Assembly: GCA_027067575.1 (NCBI GenBank)
Contig: JAMOVQ010000094.1
Span: 1-41,331 of the forward strand
Reading direction: 5' to 3'
DNA from: Thermoanaerobaculia bacterium
GTDB lineage: Bacteria > Acidobacteriota > Thermoanaerobaculia > Thermoanaerobaculales > Sulfomarinibacteraceae
DNA: 41,331 nucleotides
The notes under the pieces were generated by a model. The model ran no database searches. It worked only from the letters and a program-made list of their open reading frames with translations, and had not been told where the DNA came from. Below, piece by piece: positions 25,271-32,775 of this stretch; within the stretch, counting starts at the first letter, position 1, and each line of letters begins with the position of its first letter. Both the position numbers and the translations under genes were made by a program.

Positions 25271-26161
25271 TCACCGCGTCAGTCCGCGGCCGCGACCGGG
25301 AACCGTCTGGGACGGCAGGTCGCTTCCGTGGACCTTGGGGTGGCACTGCGTGCACCGGGTGGTGAACGCGACGTTCATGCTGTGGGTGCCGAACGGGTTC
25401 TCACGCTCCGTGCCGCCCACCTCCACCGGCCCTTCGGGGCTGACGAGCCCCGCGTGGAAGTGGAGCTCGTGGCACTGGAGGCAGAGCATCGGCTCGTTGG
25501 CCGTCAGCAGGTTGTTGGCGACGGTCCCGTGCGGGTCGTGGCAGAGCAGGCAGTTCTCCTCCACCGGCTCGTGCTCAAAGATGAACGGCCCTTCCTTGTC
25601 CTGGTGGCAGGTGTAGCACAGGTCGTTGACCCGTCCCTGCGTGCGGAGCTGGGACTCCGTGGCCGCGTGGGGGTCGTGGCAGCTGACGCAGCTCATCTTC
25701 CCCTCGCGCACTGGGTGGTGGGAGGGCAGTTGCATCTGGGAGCTCACGTCGGCGTGACACGTCCGGCACGATTCCCTCGGGTTCGTGGCGGTGTGGATCG
25801 TATGGCAGTCGAAGCAGGTCAGGCCCTCGGCCGCATGGACCGACGCGTGCCACTCGTTCTGGTCCTTGATCTGGTGGCACTCGAGGCACGCCTCGGCGTC
25901 CTCGGCCGTCCGATCCGCGAAGGTCCGGATGAAGGCGGGATCGCCCTCCTCCTCCATGTGCTTGGTCCCGTCACCGTGGCACCCCTGGCACCCAACGGCG
26001 TGGCCGCCGACCTCGAACGGCTTGATCCGCATGTGGATCTGGTTGGCCATGGCGGCGGCCACATCGTCGTGACACATGCCGCACATCTCCTCCTCCGCGA
26101 GGACCGGCCACGCCACAGCCGCGACGAGCGCCATGATGGCGAGCAGTCGTGTGGCTTTCAT
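25271..26161 (-). CDS. Periplasmic decaheme c-type cytochrome (MtrA/DmsE/PioA-like)
   Basis: ATG 26161 has AAGGAGGAG upstream and a signal peptide (LLAIMALVAAVAWPVLA). Ten CXXCH motifs bind ten c-type hemes, with first Cys at residues 27, 58, 92, 116, 132, 158, 182, 204, 227 and 270 (CGMCH, CQGCH, CLECH, CFDCH, CRTCH, CVSCH, CYTCH, CLLCH, CLQCH, CTQCH). With 296 residues and ten hemes it fits the MtrA/DmsE/PioA group, which forms a heme wire through an outer-membrane barrel. The barrel gene follows after 14 nt. It should pass electrons between periplasm and outside; direction (mineral reduction or oxidation of a donor) cannot be told. No MtrC-type surface cytochrome is adjacent. Confidence 0.95.
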   Translation of the reverse strand: MKATRLLAIMALVAAVAWPVLAEEEMCGMCHDDVAAAMANQIHMRIKPFEVGGHAVGCQGCHGDGTKHMEEEGDPAFIRTFADRTAEDAEACLECHQIKDQNEWHASVHAAEGLTCFDCHTIHTATNPRESCRTCHADVSSQMQLPSHHPVREGKMSCVSCHDPHAATESQLRTQGRVNDLCYTCHQDKEGPFIFEHEPVEENCLLCHDPHGTVANNLLTANEPMLCLQCHELHFHAGLVSPEGPVEVGGTERENPFGTHSMNVAFTTRCTQCHPKVHGSDLPSQTVPGRGRGLTR

Positions 26162-26261
26162 CGATACTCCTCCTTGCTTCCCACTCCTGGTCGGAAAGAG
26201 ACTCGGATCCCCTCACCGCGGCAGGGGAGGGCAGCGGCAACCTCGTCCGCACTGGCGCCTC

Positions 26262-26280
26262 GCCGCCCGCCCGGGGCGGC
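26262..26280 (-). other. GC hairpin in the leader of the cytochrome operon
   Basis: GCCGCCC (26262-26268) pairs with GGGCGGC (26274-26280), loop 5 nt, about 100 nt before ATG 26161 in the predicted 5'-UTR of roughly 175 nt. Role unknown. Confidence 0.35.
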
Positions 26281-26331
26281 TGGTCCGCCCTCAGCGGTGG
26301 GGTTGGCGCGACCACCGTCGAACGGGGCTCG

Positions 26332-26410
26332 TGCTCATATTCACAAGCTAGGGGGGTGCCGGATCGATTGTCAAGCTTATGTCATATTTGAGATATGAGC
26401 ATATCCTCAA
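26332..26410. promoter_or_regulatory. AT-rich inverted repeats flanking the cytochrome promoter, probable operators
   Basis: In an otherwise GC-rich window this stretch is AT-rich. A long dyad spans 26388-26410: TTGAGATATG and CATATCCTCAA around AG, with one extra base in the right arm. Its core GATATG-AG-CATATC (26392-26405) is a perfect 6-bp inverted repeat. TCATAT (26382-26387) and ATATGA (26393-26398) overlap it. The 9-mer ATATGAGCA of the core (26393-26401) occurs again in reverse as TGCTCATAT (26332-26340), close to the predicted transcription start, centre to centre 61 bp. The upstream dyad ends 8 bp before the -35. I do not recognise the regulator; it is not a clean FNR site. Confidence 0.5.
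26345..26374 (-). promoter_or_regulatory. Sigma-70-like promoter of the decaheme/barrel operon
   Basis: On the minus strand TTGACA (complement of 26369-26374, perfect -35) is followed after 18 nt by TAGCTT (complement of 26345-26350) as a weak -10. Transcription would start near 26338. The weak -10 suits an activated promoter. Confidence 0.55.
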
Positions 26411-26464
26411 TCAATAGTTCGTGCTTCGGCCGCCATCACCGGGATGGGTCGCACGCCTCGCGCC

Positions 26465-29041
26465 TCACACGGTCTCGATCCGCACGAGCCGGAGGAGCGG
26501 ACCGTCGAGGTCCTCCGGCCTGACCAGCTCGGCCCGGGCCTCGAGGAACGACAGGTTCTCTCCGGCGGGGTCGAGGAGGACCTGGGTGACGGTGGCCCGG
26601 CCAGGCGCCTCGAAGGCGAAGGTGGTCCGTTCGGCGAGCCGGGCCTCGTGGTTCCAGACCAGCCGGCCGTGGCGTTCGAGGAACGGCGCCATGGCGGCCG
26701 CGAGCCGCTCCGGCGTCCACGGGTCGCCGTCCTGGCGGATGAGGGAGGCCGCCTCCTCCCACTCCCCGGAGGCGAGGGCCGCCACCAGGGCGTGCACCTC
26801 GGCCCTGAGCCGGGATTCCAGCGCGCGGCGGTCGGCGAGCAGGGCGTCGAGCTCGGCGCGGCGGTGACGGGCGTGGCGCTCCTCGGGGGTCGCGAGGAGC
26901 AGGCCGGGGTCCATCAGGCTCTCCCACTCCTCGATCAGGGAGGAGTCGGTCCGTTCGAGGACCGCCCTGAGGTACCGTCCCGCGTCGAGCACGCCGTCGG
27001 TGACGGCCCACCGCGGCACGCTGTGCTCGAGCACGTTGTACAGCCTCGAGAGGTACCGGAGGAGCACGCCCTCCGCCCGTTCGAGCCCGTACCGCCTGAC
27101 GTACTCGTTGAACCCGACCCACCCCTCCACCATCTCCCGGCCGATCGACTTCGGCTGGATGCCGCGGCCCCCGACCCACGGGTGGGCCTTCCGGAACGAC
27201 TCGAACGCCTCGGTCAGGAACTCCTTCAGCGGCTTGGGGTGCTCCACCTCGTCGAGGCGCTCCATCCGCTCCTCGTACGGCACACCCTCGGCCTTGAGCC
27301 GTGCGAGGAGCTCGCCCTTCAGGCGGGAGACCTGCTGGCGGAGGATGACGTCGGGGTCCTCCAGGATCGCCTCCACGAGAGAGAGCACGTCGAGTGGGTA
27401 GGAGGGCTCCCCAGGATCGAGTAGCGCCAGCGCCTCCACGAGGAAGAGTGACAGCGACTGGTGGAGGGAGAAGTCGTACTGGAGCCGCTCGTTGAGCACG
27501 ACCCAGAGGTACCCCGACGCGGTGTCCGGCACCATCTCGATCACCCGCGCCCGGTGGAGGGAGCGGACGAGGCGGGCCGCCTCGGCCAGGTGGCGGCGCT
27601 GGCGGTCGCCGTCCTCGTGGCAGTGCGCGATCAGGGACCGCAGCGAGGCGAAGTTGCGCGCATCCGGGTCGTTGACCTCCGCGTCCCGGGCGAGCAGCTC
27701 CACGATCATCCCGTGGGTCACCCGGAACCGCGACCGCAGCGTCTCCGGCGGCGAGGCGATCAGCTTCGCGAACGTCTCCTCGCTCCAGTTGACCGTCCCC
27801 TTGCGCGGCTGCTTCCGCGGTCCCTTCTTCTTTCCTGCGGCGGCCTTCCGTTCCGCGATGCGGTTCTCGATGACGTGCTCGGGCGCCTGGCAGACCACGA
27901 ACCCCTCGTCGTCGAACCCCTTCCGCCCCGCCCGCCCGGCGATCTGGTGGAACTCCCGCGCGCCGAGGATCTTCACACGCCGGCCGTCGTACTTGGCGAG
28001 CCCCGTGAAGACGACGGTCCGGATCGGGATGTTGACGCCGACGCCCAGGGTGTCGGTCCCGCAGATGACCTTCAGGAGCCCCTCCTGGGCGAGCTGCTCC
28101 ACCAGCAGCCGGTAGCGGGGGAGCAGCCCGGCGTGGTGGATGCCGATCCCGAACGAGAGCACCCGTTTGATCGTCCTCCCGAACGGCGTGTCGAACCGGG
28201 TGGCCGAGAGGGCCTCGCGGATCCGGGACTTCTCCTCCCGGGTGGTCAGCCGGAGGCTCGTCAGCTTCTGTGCCAGCTCGGCGCTCTCCCGGTGCGTGAA
28301 CGCCACGACGTACGCCGGGAGGCGGCCGGAATCCGCGAGGTCCGACACCGTCTCGTGGATCGGCGTCTCCCGGTACTCGAAGTGCAGCGGCACGGGCCGT
28401 TCGGTCCCGGCCACCACGGCGACGTCCCGCCCGGTCCGCTCCCCGATCCGCCGGGCGATCGACGTGGTGTCACCCAGTGTCGCGGACATCAGCAGGAACT
28501 GCGTCCGGGGCAGCTCGATCAGCGGCACCTGCCACGCCACGCCGCGTTCGGGATCGCCGTAGTAGTGGAACTCGTCCATCACCACGGCGGCGATGCCGGA
28601 ACGCTCGCCCTCCCGGAGCGCGATGTTCGAGAGCACCTCCGCCGTGCAGCAGATCACCGGGGCCTCGTGGTTGATCGAGGCGTCTCCAGTCAGCATTCCG
28701 ACGTTCTCCGGTCCGAACAGCCCGCAGAAGTCGAAGAACTTCTCGGAGGCCAGCGCCTTGGTGGGGGAGGTGTACACCGTCCGCTCGCCCCGGCAGAGGC
28801 CGGCGAAGTGGAGCCCCTGCGCGACGAGCGACTTGCCCGAGCCGGTGGGCGTCGCCAGGATCACGTGGTTGCCTGCGAGCAACTCGAGCAGCGCCTCCTC
28901 CTGGGCGGGGTACAGGTCGAACCCGGCCCCGGCCGCCCATTCCAGGAACAGGCCCAGGATCTCGTCGGCGTCGTGCGTTCCCCCGGGGGGCACCCTGCCG
29001 ATCAGCGTCGGGGACGCAGTCTCGCGTTCCGGTGTCGTCAC
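26465..29041 (-). CDS. Ski2-like DEAD/DEAH-box helicase with DUF3516 C terminus
   Basis: A superfamily 2 helicase. GTG 29041 has GGAGG 6 nt upstream, and TACACT (complement of 29060-29065) lies 18 nt before it. Motif Q/I: YPAQEEALLELL and ATPTGSGKSLVAQ (about 63-75). Motif Ia: SPTKALASEKF. Motif II: MDEFHYY. Motif III: MSATLGD. Motifs IV-VI: AFTHRESAELAQ, HHAGLLPRYR, GTDTLGVGVNIPIRTVV and QIAGRAGRKGFD. After a Lys-rich linker (AAAGKKKGPRKQPRKG), the C-terminal 450 residues match the helical plus beta DUF3516 region known mainly from actinobacterial helicases. 858 residues. Probably acts on RNA or structured nucleic acid; the substrate is unknown. Confidence 0.88.
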   Translation of the reverse strand: MTTPERETASPTLIGRVPPGGTHDADEILGLFLEWAAGAGFDLYPAQEEALLELLAGNHVILATPTGSGKSLVAQGLHFAGLCRGERTVYTSPTKALASEKFFDFCGLFGPENVGMLTGDASINHEAPVICCTAEVLSNIALREGERSGIAAVVMDEFHYYGDPERGVAWQVPLIELPRTQFLLMSATLGDTTSIARRIGERTGRDVAVVAGTERPVPLHFEYRETPIHETVSDLADSGRLPAYVVAFTHRESAELAQKLTSLRLTTREEKSRIREALSATRFDTPFGRTIKRVLSFGIGIHHAGLLPRYRLLVEQLAQEGLLKVICGTDTLGVGVNIPIRTVVFTGLAKYDGRRVKILGAREFHQIAGRAGRKGFDDEGFVVCQAPEHVIENRIAERKAAAGKKKGPRKQPRKGTVNWSEETFAKLIASPPETLRSRFRVTHGMIVELLARDAEVNDPDARNFASLRSLIAHCHEDGDRQRRHLAEAARLVRSLHRARVIEMVPDTASGYLWVVLNERLQYDFSLHQSLSLFLVEALALLDPGEPSYPLDVLSLVEAILEDPDVILRQQVSRLKGELLARLKAEGVPYEERMERLDEVEHPKPLKEFLTEAFESFRKAHPWVGGRGIQPKSIGREMVEGWVGFNEYVRRYGLERAEGVLLRYLSRLYNVLEHSVPRWAVTDGVLDAGRYLRAVLERTDSSLIEEWESLMDPGLLLATPEERHARHRRAELDALLADRRALESRLRAEVHALVAALASGEWEEAASLIRQDGDPWTPERLAAAMAPFLERHGRLVWNHEARLAERTTFAFEAPGRATVTQVLLDPAGENLSFLEARAELVRPEDLDGPLLRLVRIETV

Positions 29042-29118
29042 GTCTCGCCTCCGGGCCCCAGTGTACGGCGTCCCCTGGCACGGGCGGCGGGCGGGGGAGG
29101 GAACCCTGCCGGAGCGGC

Positions 29119-29124
29119 TACAAT
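29119..29124 (+). promoter_or_regulatory. TACAAT -10 box directly before a GTG start (leaderless candidate)
   Basis: TACAAT (29119-29124), then six bases (GAGCCG), then GTG 29131. Transcription would begin at or next to the start codon, and no Shine-Dalgarno is present. No clear -35. Confidence 0.45.
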
Positions 29125-29130
29125 GAGCCG

Positions 29131-30012
29131 GTGACCCGCCGCGCCCTCGCCATGGTTCGCCTCCTCCGGCCCGAGCAGTGGCTGAAGAACGGGTTCGTGC
29201 TCGCGCCGCTGGTGTTCGCCGGCCGGCTCCTGGACGCCGGCGCGTGGGAGCGCGCTGTGGTCGCGGCCGCCGCGTTCTGCATGCTGGCCTCCGCGGCGTA
29301 CGTCGTCAACGACCTGGCCGACCGCGAGTCGGACCGGCTGCACCCGGCGAAGCGGAACAGGCCGCTGGCCTCCGGCGAGGTCGGGACGGCCGCCGCCCTC
29401 GTGTTGATCGTCCTCTGCGCCGTCGCCGGGGGCGGGCTGGCCGTGGCCCTCGGCCCCAGGTTCGCGGCGGTCGCCGGCGCGTACCTCGCGCTGACACTGG
29501 CGTACTCGTTCCTGTTCAAGCGCGCGGTGTTCCTCGACGTCATCACCGTGGCCGCGGGGTTCGTCCTCCGCGTGGTGGGCGGCGCCGAGGCGATCCCGGT
29601 GCCCGTCTCGCCGTGGCTGATCCTCTGCGCCTGGCTCCTCGCGCTCTACCTCGCGCTCGGGAAGCGGCGGGCCGAAATCGTCCTGCTGGGCGAGGCCGCG
29701 GGCGACCACCGACGGGTGCTCGGGCGGTACACGCTCCCTCTCGTGGACCAGGCCATCGCCGTGGTCCTCGGCGCCACGGTTGTCGCCTACGCCCTGTACA
29801 CGCTCTCGCCGGACACCGTGGCGCGGGTCGGTTCCACCGCCCTCATCTACACCGTTCCGCTCGTGGTGTACGGCCTGCTCCGGTACCTCTACCTGCTGCA
29901 CCGGCACGAGCTCGGAGGGTCCCCGGCGCGGGCGCTCCTCACCGACCCCCCGCTCCTGCTCTGCGTCCTTCTCTGGATCGGCGTCGCCGGCGCGGTGATC
30001 GTCCTCCTCTGA
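29131..30012 (+). CDS. UbiA-family prenyltransferase, decaprenyl-phosphate phosphoribosyltransferase-like
   Basis: A polytopic inner-membrane enzyme of the UbiA superfamily. GTG 29131 is chosen for the adjacent promoter; ATG 29152 is the alternative and neither has a Shine-Dalgarno. RPEQWLKNGFVLAPLVFAG, YVVNDLADRESDRLHPAKR (first Asp-rich motif, about 55-75), RPLASGEV and LALGKRRAEI match the branch that transfers phosphoribose to decaprenyl phosphate (mycobacterial Rv3806c type). The second Asp region is LFKRAVFLDVITVAAGFVLR. Eight or nine hydrophobic helices, 293 residues. In this branch the product feeds arabinan or other polyprenyl-pentose glycans; here the partner epimerases are not visible, so the pathway is uncertain. 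Confidence 0.85.
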   Translation: MTRRALAMVRLLRPEQWLKNGFVLAPLVFAGRLLDAGAWERAVVAAAAFCMLASAAYVVNDLADRESDRLHPAKRNRPLASGEVGTAAALVLIVLCAVAGGGLAVALGPRFAAVAGAYLALTLAYSFLFKRAVFLDVITVAAGFVLRVVGGAEAIPVPVSPWLILCAWLLALYLALGKRRAEIVLLGEAAGDHRRVLGRYTLPLVDQAIAVVLGATVVAYALYTLSPDTVARVGSTALIYTVPLVVYGLLRYLYLLHRHELGGSPARALLTDPPLLLCVLLWIGVAGAVIVLL

Positions 30013-30015
30013 CCG

Positions 30016-30043
30016 GCCCGCGGTCCCCACCACGGCCGCGGGC
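30016..30043 (+). terminator. GC hairpin after the UbiA-like gene, weak terminator candidate
   Basis: GCCCGCGG (30016-30023) pairs with CCGCGGGC (30036-30043) around a 12-nt loop, 4 nt after the stop. No T-run follows, so this may be Rho-assisted or only stabilise the 3' end. Confidence 0.35.
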
Positions 30044-30481
30044 ACCGTCACGGTCACCATCAGGGCAACGGATGCGGTCACCGTGCCGGCCCGCCGGGGA
30101 CCCCGTCCCCGCCGTCGCGATATTGGGAGCCGCTGGCGGCCGACACGGTGTTTCTTTGTAGAGAGACTGGCGGTCTCCTGTCCCGGAGGCTCGGGCGGTT
30201 TGCCGAGCTCGTGGTGGACTGGTGACGCTGGACGCCTCCCGAGGATTCGCATCCGGGCAATGAGCCGCACCGGAGAGCCCGCCCGGGACCCTCCCTCCGG
30301 AACCCGGGCCGGAGGGAGGCCGGCGTCCGCTTGGACACACCGCTCGAGGTCGAGATTCCCGGCGGAACGGTTCAGTACGTCGTTTCCGGAGGGTCCGCCG
30401 GCACCGAAAGGATGGGAGCGCCCCTTCCGTCGCTTGCCGGGATCCGCCGGGAGTGCTTGAATGGGGAGGCGGGAGGAGTCG
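30044..30481. other. Gene-free stretch before the ThDP enzyme with an 11-bp hairpin
   Basis: About 440 bases without a supported gene. CCTCCCTCCGG (30290-30300) and CCGGAGGGAGG (30309-30319) form a perfect 11-bp stem with the loop AACCCGGG. No T-run follows. A weaker GAGAC/GTCTC pair lies at 30163-30177. A short frame near 30331-30400 (VEIPGGTVQYVVSGG) vaguely recalls the start of an alpha/beta hydrolase but breaks off, so at most it is a remnant. I see no riboswitch signature. Confidence 0.4.
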
Positions 30482-32206
30482 ATGCGACGGGTGACAGGCG
30501 CGCGGCTGATCGTGGAGGCGCTGGAGGCGGAGAAGGTCCGCTGGACGTTCGGGATCCCCGGAACCCACACCATCGAGCTGTACGACGCGTTGGACCGTTC
30601 GTCGATCGAACCGGTTCTCGTGGCGGACGAGCGGTCGGCCGCGTTCCTTGCCGATGGCATTGGGCGTTCCGGGGCGGGAGTCGGGGTGCTGACCCTCGTG
30701 CCGGGCGCGGGGGCGACCCACGCGGCCTCGGGCATCGCCGAAGCGTTCATGGACCAGGTGCCGATGGTCGTGATCCTCTGCGGCGTGCGGAGCGACTTGG
30801 GGAAGGCGTACCAGCTCCACGACATCGACCAGGTGGCGATGCTACGGCCCATCACGAAGGCGGTGAACGCCGTGCGCACGGCCGAGGAGATCGTTCCGGC
30901 GATCCGCGGGGCGTTCCAGGAGGCCTCCCAGGGCGTTCCGGGACCGGTCGTCGTCGAGGTCCCGGCGAACCTCGTCATGCTGACGCAGGAGATCGAGGAT
31001 CGTCCATGGTCCCCGCGGCCGTGGGAGCCTCCCGAGCCGTCTCCCGACGCCGTGGAGGATGCGGCTGGCCTGTTGGCGCGCTCGGTCCGCCCGTTGCTCT
31101 ACGTCGGACGGGGTGCACGGGGTGCGGTCAGCGGGCTCATCCGGCTCGCCGAGGCGCTGAGGAGCCCGGTGGCCACCACGATCCAGGGCAAGGGGGTGTT
31201 CCCCGAGAGCCACCCGCTGTTCCTGTGGAACGGTCTGGGAGATCAGGCGCCGCCGTTCGTCCGGAGGATCGGACGGGAGGCCGACTGTGTCCTGGCCATT
31301 GGCTGCCGGTTCGCCGAGGCCGCTACGGGGAGCTACGGGTTCGAACTGCCCGAGCGGCTGATCCACGTGGACATGGATCCGTCGGTTCCGGGGTGGAACG
31401 TGCCGGCCGAGCTGACGGTCGTCTCCGACGCCGGGATGTTCGTGGAGGCGCTGTTGTCGCGGGTCGAACGGCGGGCGCCGGACCGGCGCCTCGAGGTGTC
31501 CATCGCCGAGGGGCACCGGAGGGTCCGGGCTGCGTGGCGGAAGGAGCGCTCCAGCGCCGGCGTGACGCCGAACGCCCTGTTCGAGGCGCTTCGACGGTAT
31601 GCGGCCCGGGACACGATCTGGGTGACGGACTCGGGCAACGGCACGTTCCTCGCCATGGAGCGCCTCCGGATCGATGCGCCAGAACGGTTCCTCGGGCCCA
31701 TCGATTTCTCCTGCATGGGGTACTCCGTTCCCGCCGCCATCGGCGCGAAGCTGGCCAACCCGGGCCGCGACGTCGTGGCGCTGGTAGGCGACGGTGCGTT
31801 CCTCATGACCGGAATGGAGCTGCTGACGGCGTCACGGCTCGAGGCGGGAGCGGTCTTCGTTGTCCTGCGCGATGGTCTGCTCGGACAGGTTGCCCAGTTC
31901 CAGCAGAGCTCGTCTGGCCGGCGGATCTGCTCGGAGCTCCCGTTCTACGGTCTCGAGGAGATCGCCACGGGGCTCGGCTGCGCGGTGCTCCGGTGCGGGG
32001 ACGACGGCTCAGTTGACGCCGTCATCGAAGGGGCTCTTTCGTGGGCGAGGGAGGACCGCCGCCCCGTGGTGGTCGATCTCACCCTGGGTGTCTCGGGCGC
32101 GACATGGTTCACCCGCGGCGTGCTGAGGACCAGCCTCCGGCGGCTTCCCGCCCGGGATCGGTGGCGCATGACCGCCCGCGCCATCGGCCGCCGGATCGTC
32201 CGGTAG
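30482..32206 (+). CDS. Thiamine diphosphate-dependent enzyme, acetolactate-synthase-like
   Basis: ATG 30482 follows GGGAGGAG; ATG 30461 is an in-frame alternative. Three-domain ThDP enzyme: N-terminal Pyr domain FGIPGTHTIELYDAL with catalytic Glu in ADERSAAFLADG (about residue 51) and PGAGATHAASGIAEAF; central domain (TIQGKGVFPESHP, IGCRFAEAATG); C-terminal PP domain GDGAFLMTGMELLTASRLEA (about 435). The usual Asn-Asn after the GDG motif is replaced in VLRDGLLGQVAQFQ, which marks an uncharacterised subgroup rather than true acetolactate synthase. 574 residues; no small regulatory subunit nearby. The likely reaction is 2-oxoacid decarboxylation or carboligation, substrate unknown. Confidence 0.83.
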   Translation: MRRVTGARLIVEALEAEKVRWTFGIPGTHTIELYDALDRSSIEPVLVADERSAAFLADGIGRSGAGVGVLTLVPGAGATHAASGIAEAFMDQVPMVVILCGVRSDLGKAYQLHDIDQVAMLRPITKAVNAVRTAEEIVPAIRGAFQEASQGVPGPVVVEVPANLVMLTQEIEDRPWSPRPWEPPEPSPDAVEDAAGLLARSVRPLLYVGRGARGAVSGLIRLAEALRSPVATTIQGKGVFPESHPLFLWNGLGDQAPPFVRRIGREADCVLAIGCRFAEAATGSYGFELPERLIHVDMDPSVPGWNVPAELTVVSDAGMFVEALLSRVERRAPDRRLEVSIAEGHRRVRAAWRKERSSAGVTPNALFEALRRYAARDTIWVTDSGNGTFLAMERLRIDAPERFLGPIDFSCMGYSVPAAIGAKLANPGRDVVALVGDGAFLMTGMELLTASRLEAGAVFVVLRDGLLGQVAQFQQSSSGRRICSELPFYGLEEIATGLGCAVLRCGDDGSVDAVIEGALSWAREDRRPVVVDLTLGVSGATWFTRGVLRTSLRRLPARDRWRMTARAIGRRIVR

Positions 32207-32250
32207 GGCGGTTCGCCGGTCGGTTTGGGCCGTGGGAGGACGCGCGGGGA

Positions 32251-32775
32251 TCAGAGTGGCGGGAAGCTGGCCATGATCGCGTGAACGGACTCCCGCATCC
32301 GCTTGCGAGCCTCGACGATGTTCGCCGCAAAGCCGGATGCGGAACCACGCCACAGGAGCTTGCCGGTCTTGGGATCGATCACCTCGATGGTCAGCCGCCC
32401 GAACCGTGAGGGTGTCGCCGGGCTGTAGCCGGGCTCGTACCCGCCGGTGTTCGAGTACCCCTGGCTCCCGGCGGTGGAGCGGCCCTCGTCCGAAAGGTGG
32501 AGGAAGACGCGCATGGTGTAGGGGGCCACACCCTCGGGAGCCGTGTGGAACCCCTTGGAGGCCAGCTCGTCGGCCACCGACTCGAGGGCCGGGCGCCGGA
32601 GCGAGGCGTACTGCTCCAGATCGCCGGCGGGCTCGAGGAAGAACGCCGTTCCCGTGGGGTACGAGACGTCGTCGAACGACTCCGCACGAACGGTCAACTC
32701 GTTGGCCGTGGTGCATCCCGCAGCGGCAAGGCACGGCGCTACGATGAGAAGCAGGGCACCCATCATCCTCTTCAT
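32251..32775 (-). CDS. DUF4136 lipoprotein
   Basis: ATG 32775 shares its last base with the msrC stop (TGATG) and has GGAGG upstream. A signal peptide ends in the lipobox LAAAGC (Cys about residue 21), so the protein is lipid-anchored. The body has the DUF4136 pattern: SYPTGTAFFLEPA, then a helix RRPALESVADELASKGFH, VAPYTMRVFLHLS, and a strand FGRLTIEVIDPKTGKLLWRGSASGF. 174 residues. The function of this family is unknown; members sit in the outer membrane facing the periplasm. Last gene of the argS-msrC operon. Confidence 0.85.
   Translation of the reverse strand: MKRMMGALLLIVAPCLAAAGCTTANELTVRAESFDDVSYPTGTAFFLEPAGDLEQYASLRRPALESVADELASKGFHTAPEGVAPYTMRVFLHLSDEGRSTAGSQGYSNTGGYEPGYSPATPSRFGRLTIEVIDPKTGKLLWRGSASGFAANIVEARKRMRESVHAIMASFPPL

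Noticed and set aside
26388-26410. FNR binding site in front of the cytochrome operon
   Set aside because: The half-sites are TTGAG/CTCAA separated by 13 nt; an FNR site needs TTGAT-N4-ATCAA. Kept only as an unassigned operator.
30044-30481. TPP riboswitch upstream of the ThDP gene
   Set aside because: I could not find the conserved CUGAGA and associated thi-box elements by eye; ThDP-using enzymes are not usually controlled this way.
30331-32016. 561-codon plus-strand frame overlapping the ThDP gene
   Set aside because: The overlapping frame encodes all ThDP motifs; this one becomes Gly/Arg-rich. Only its first codons faintly recall an alpha/beta hydrolase, too little to call a pseudogene.
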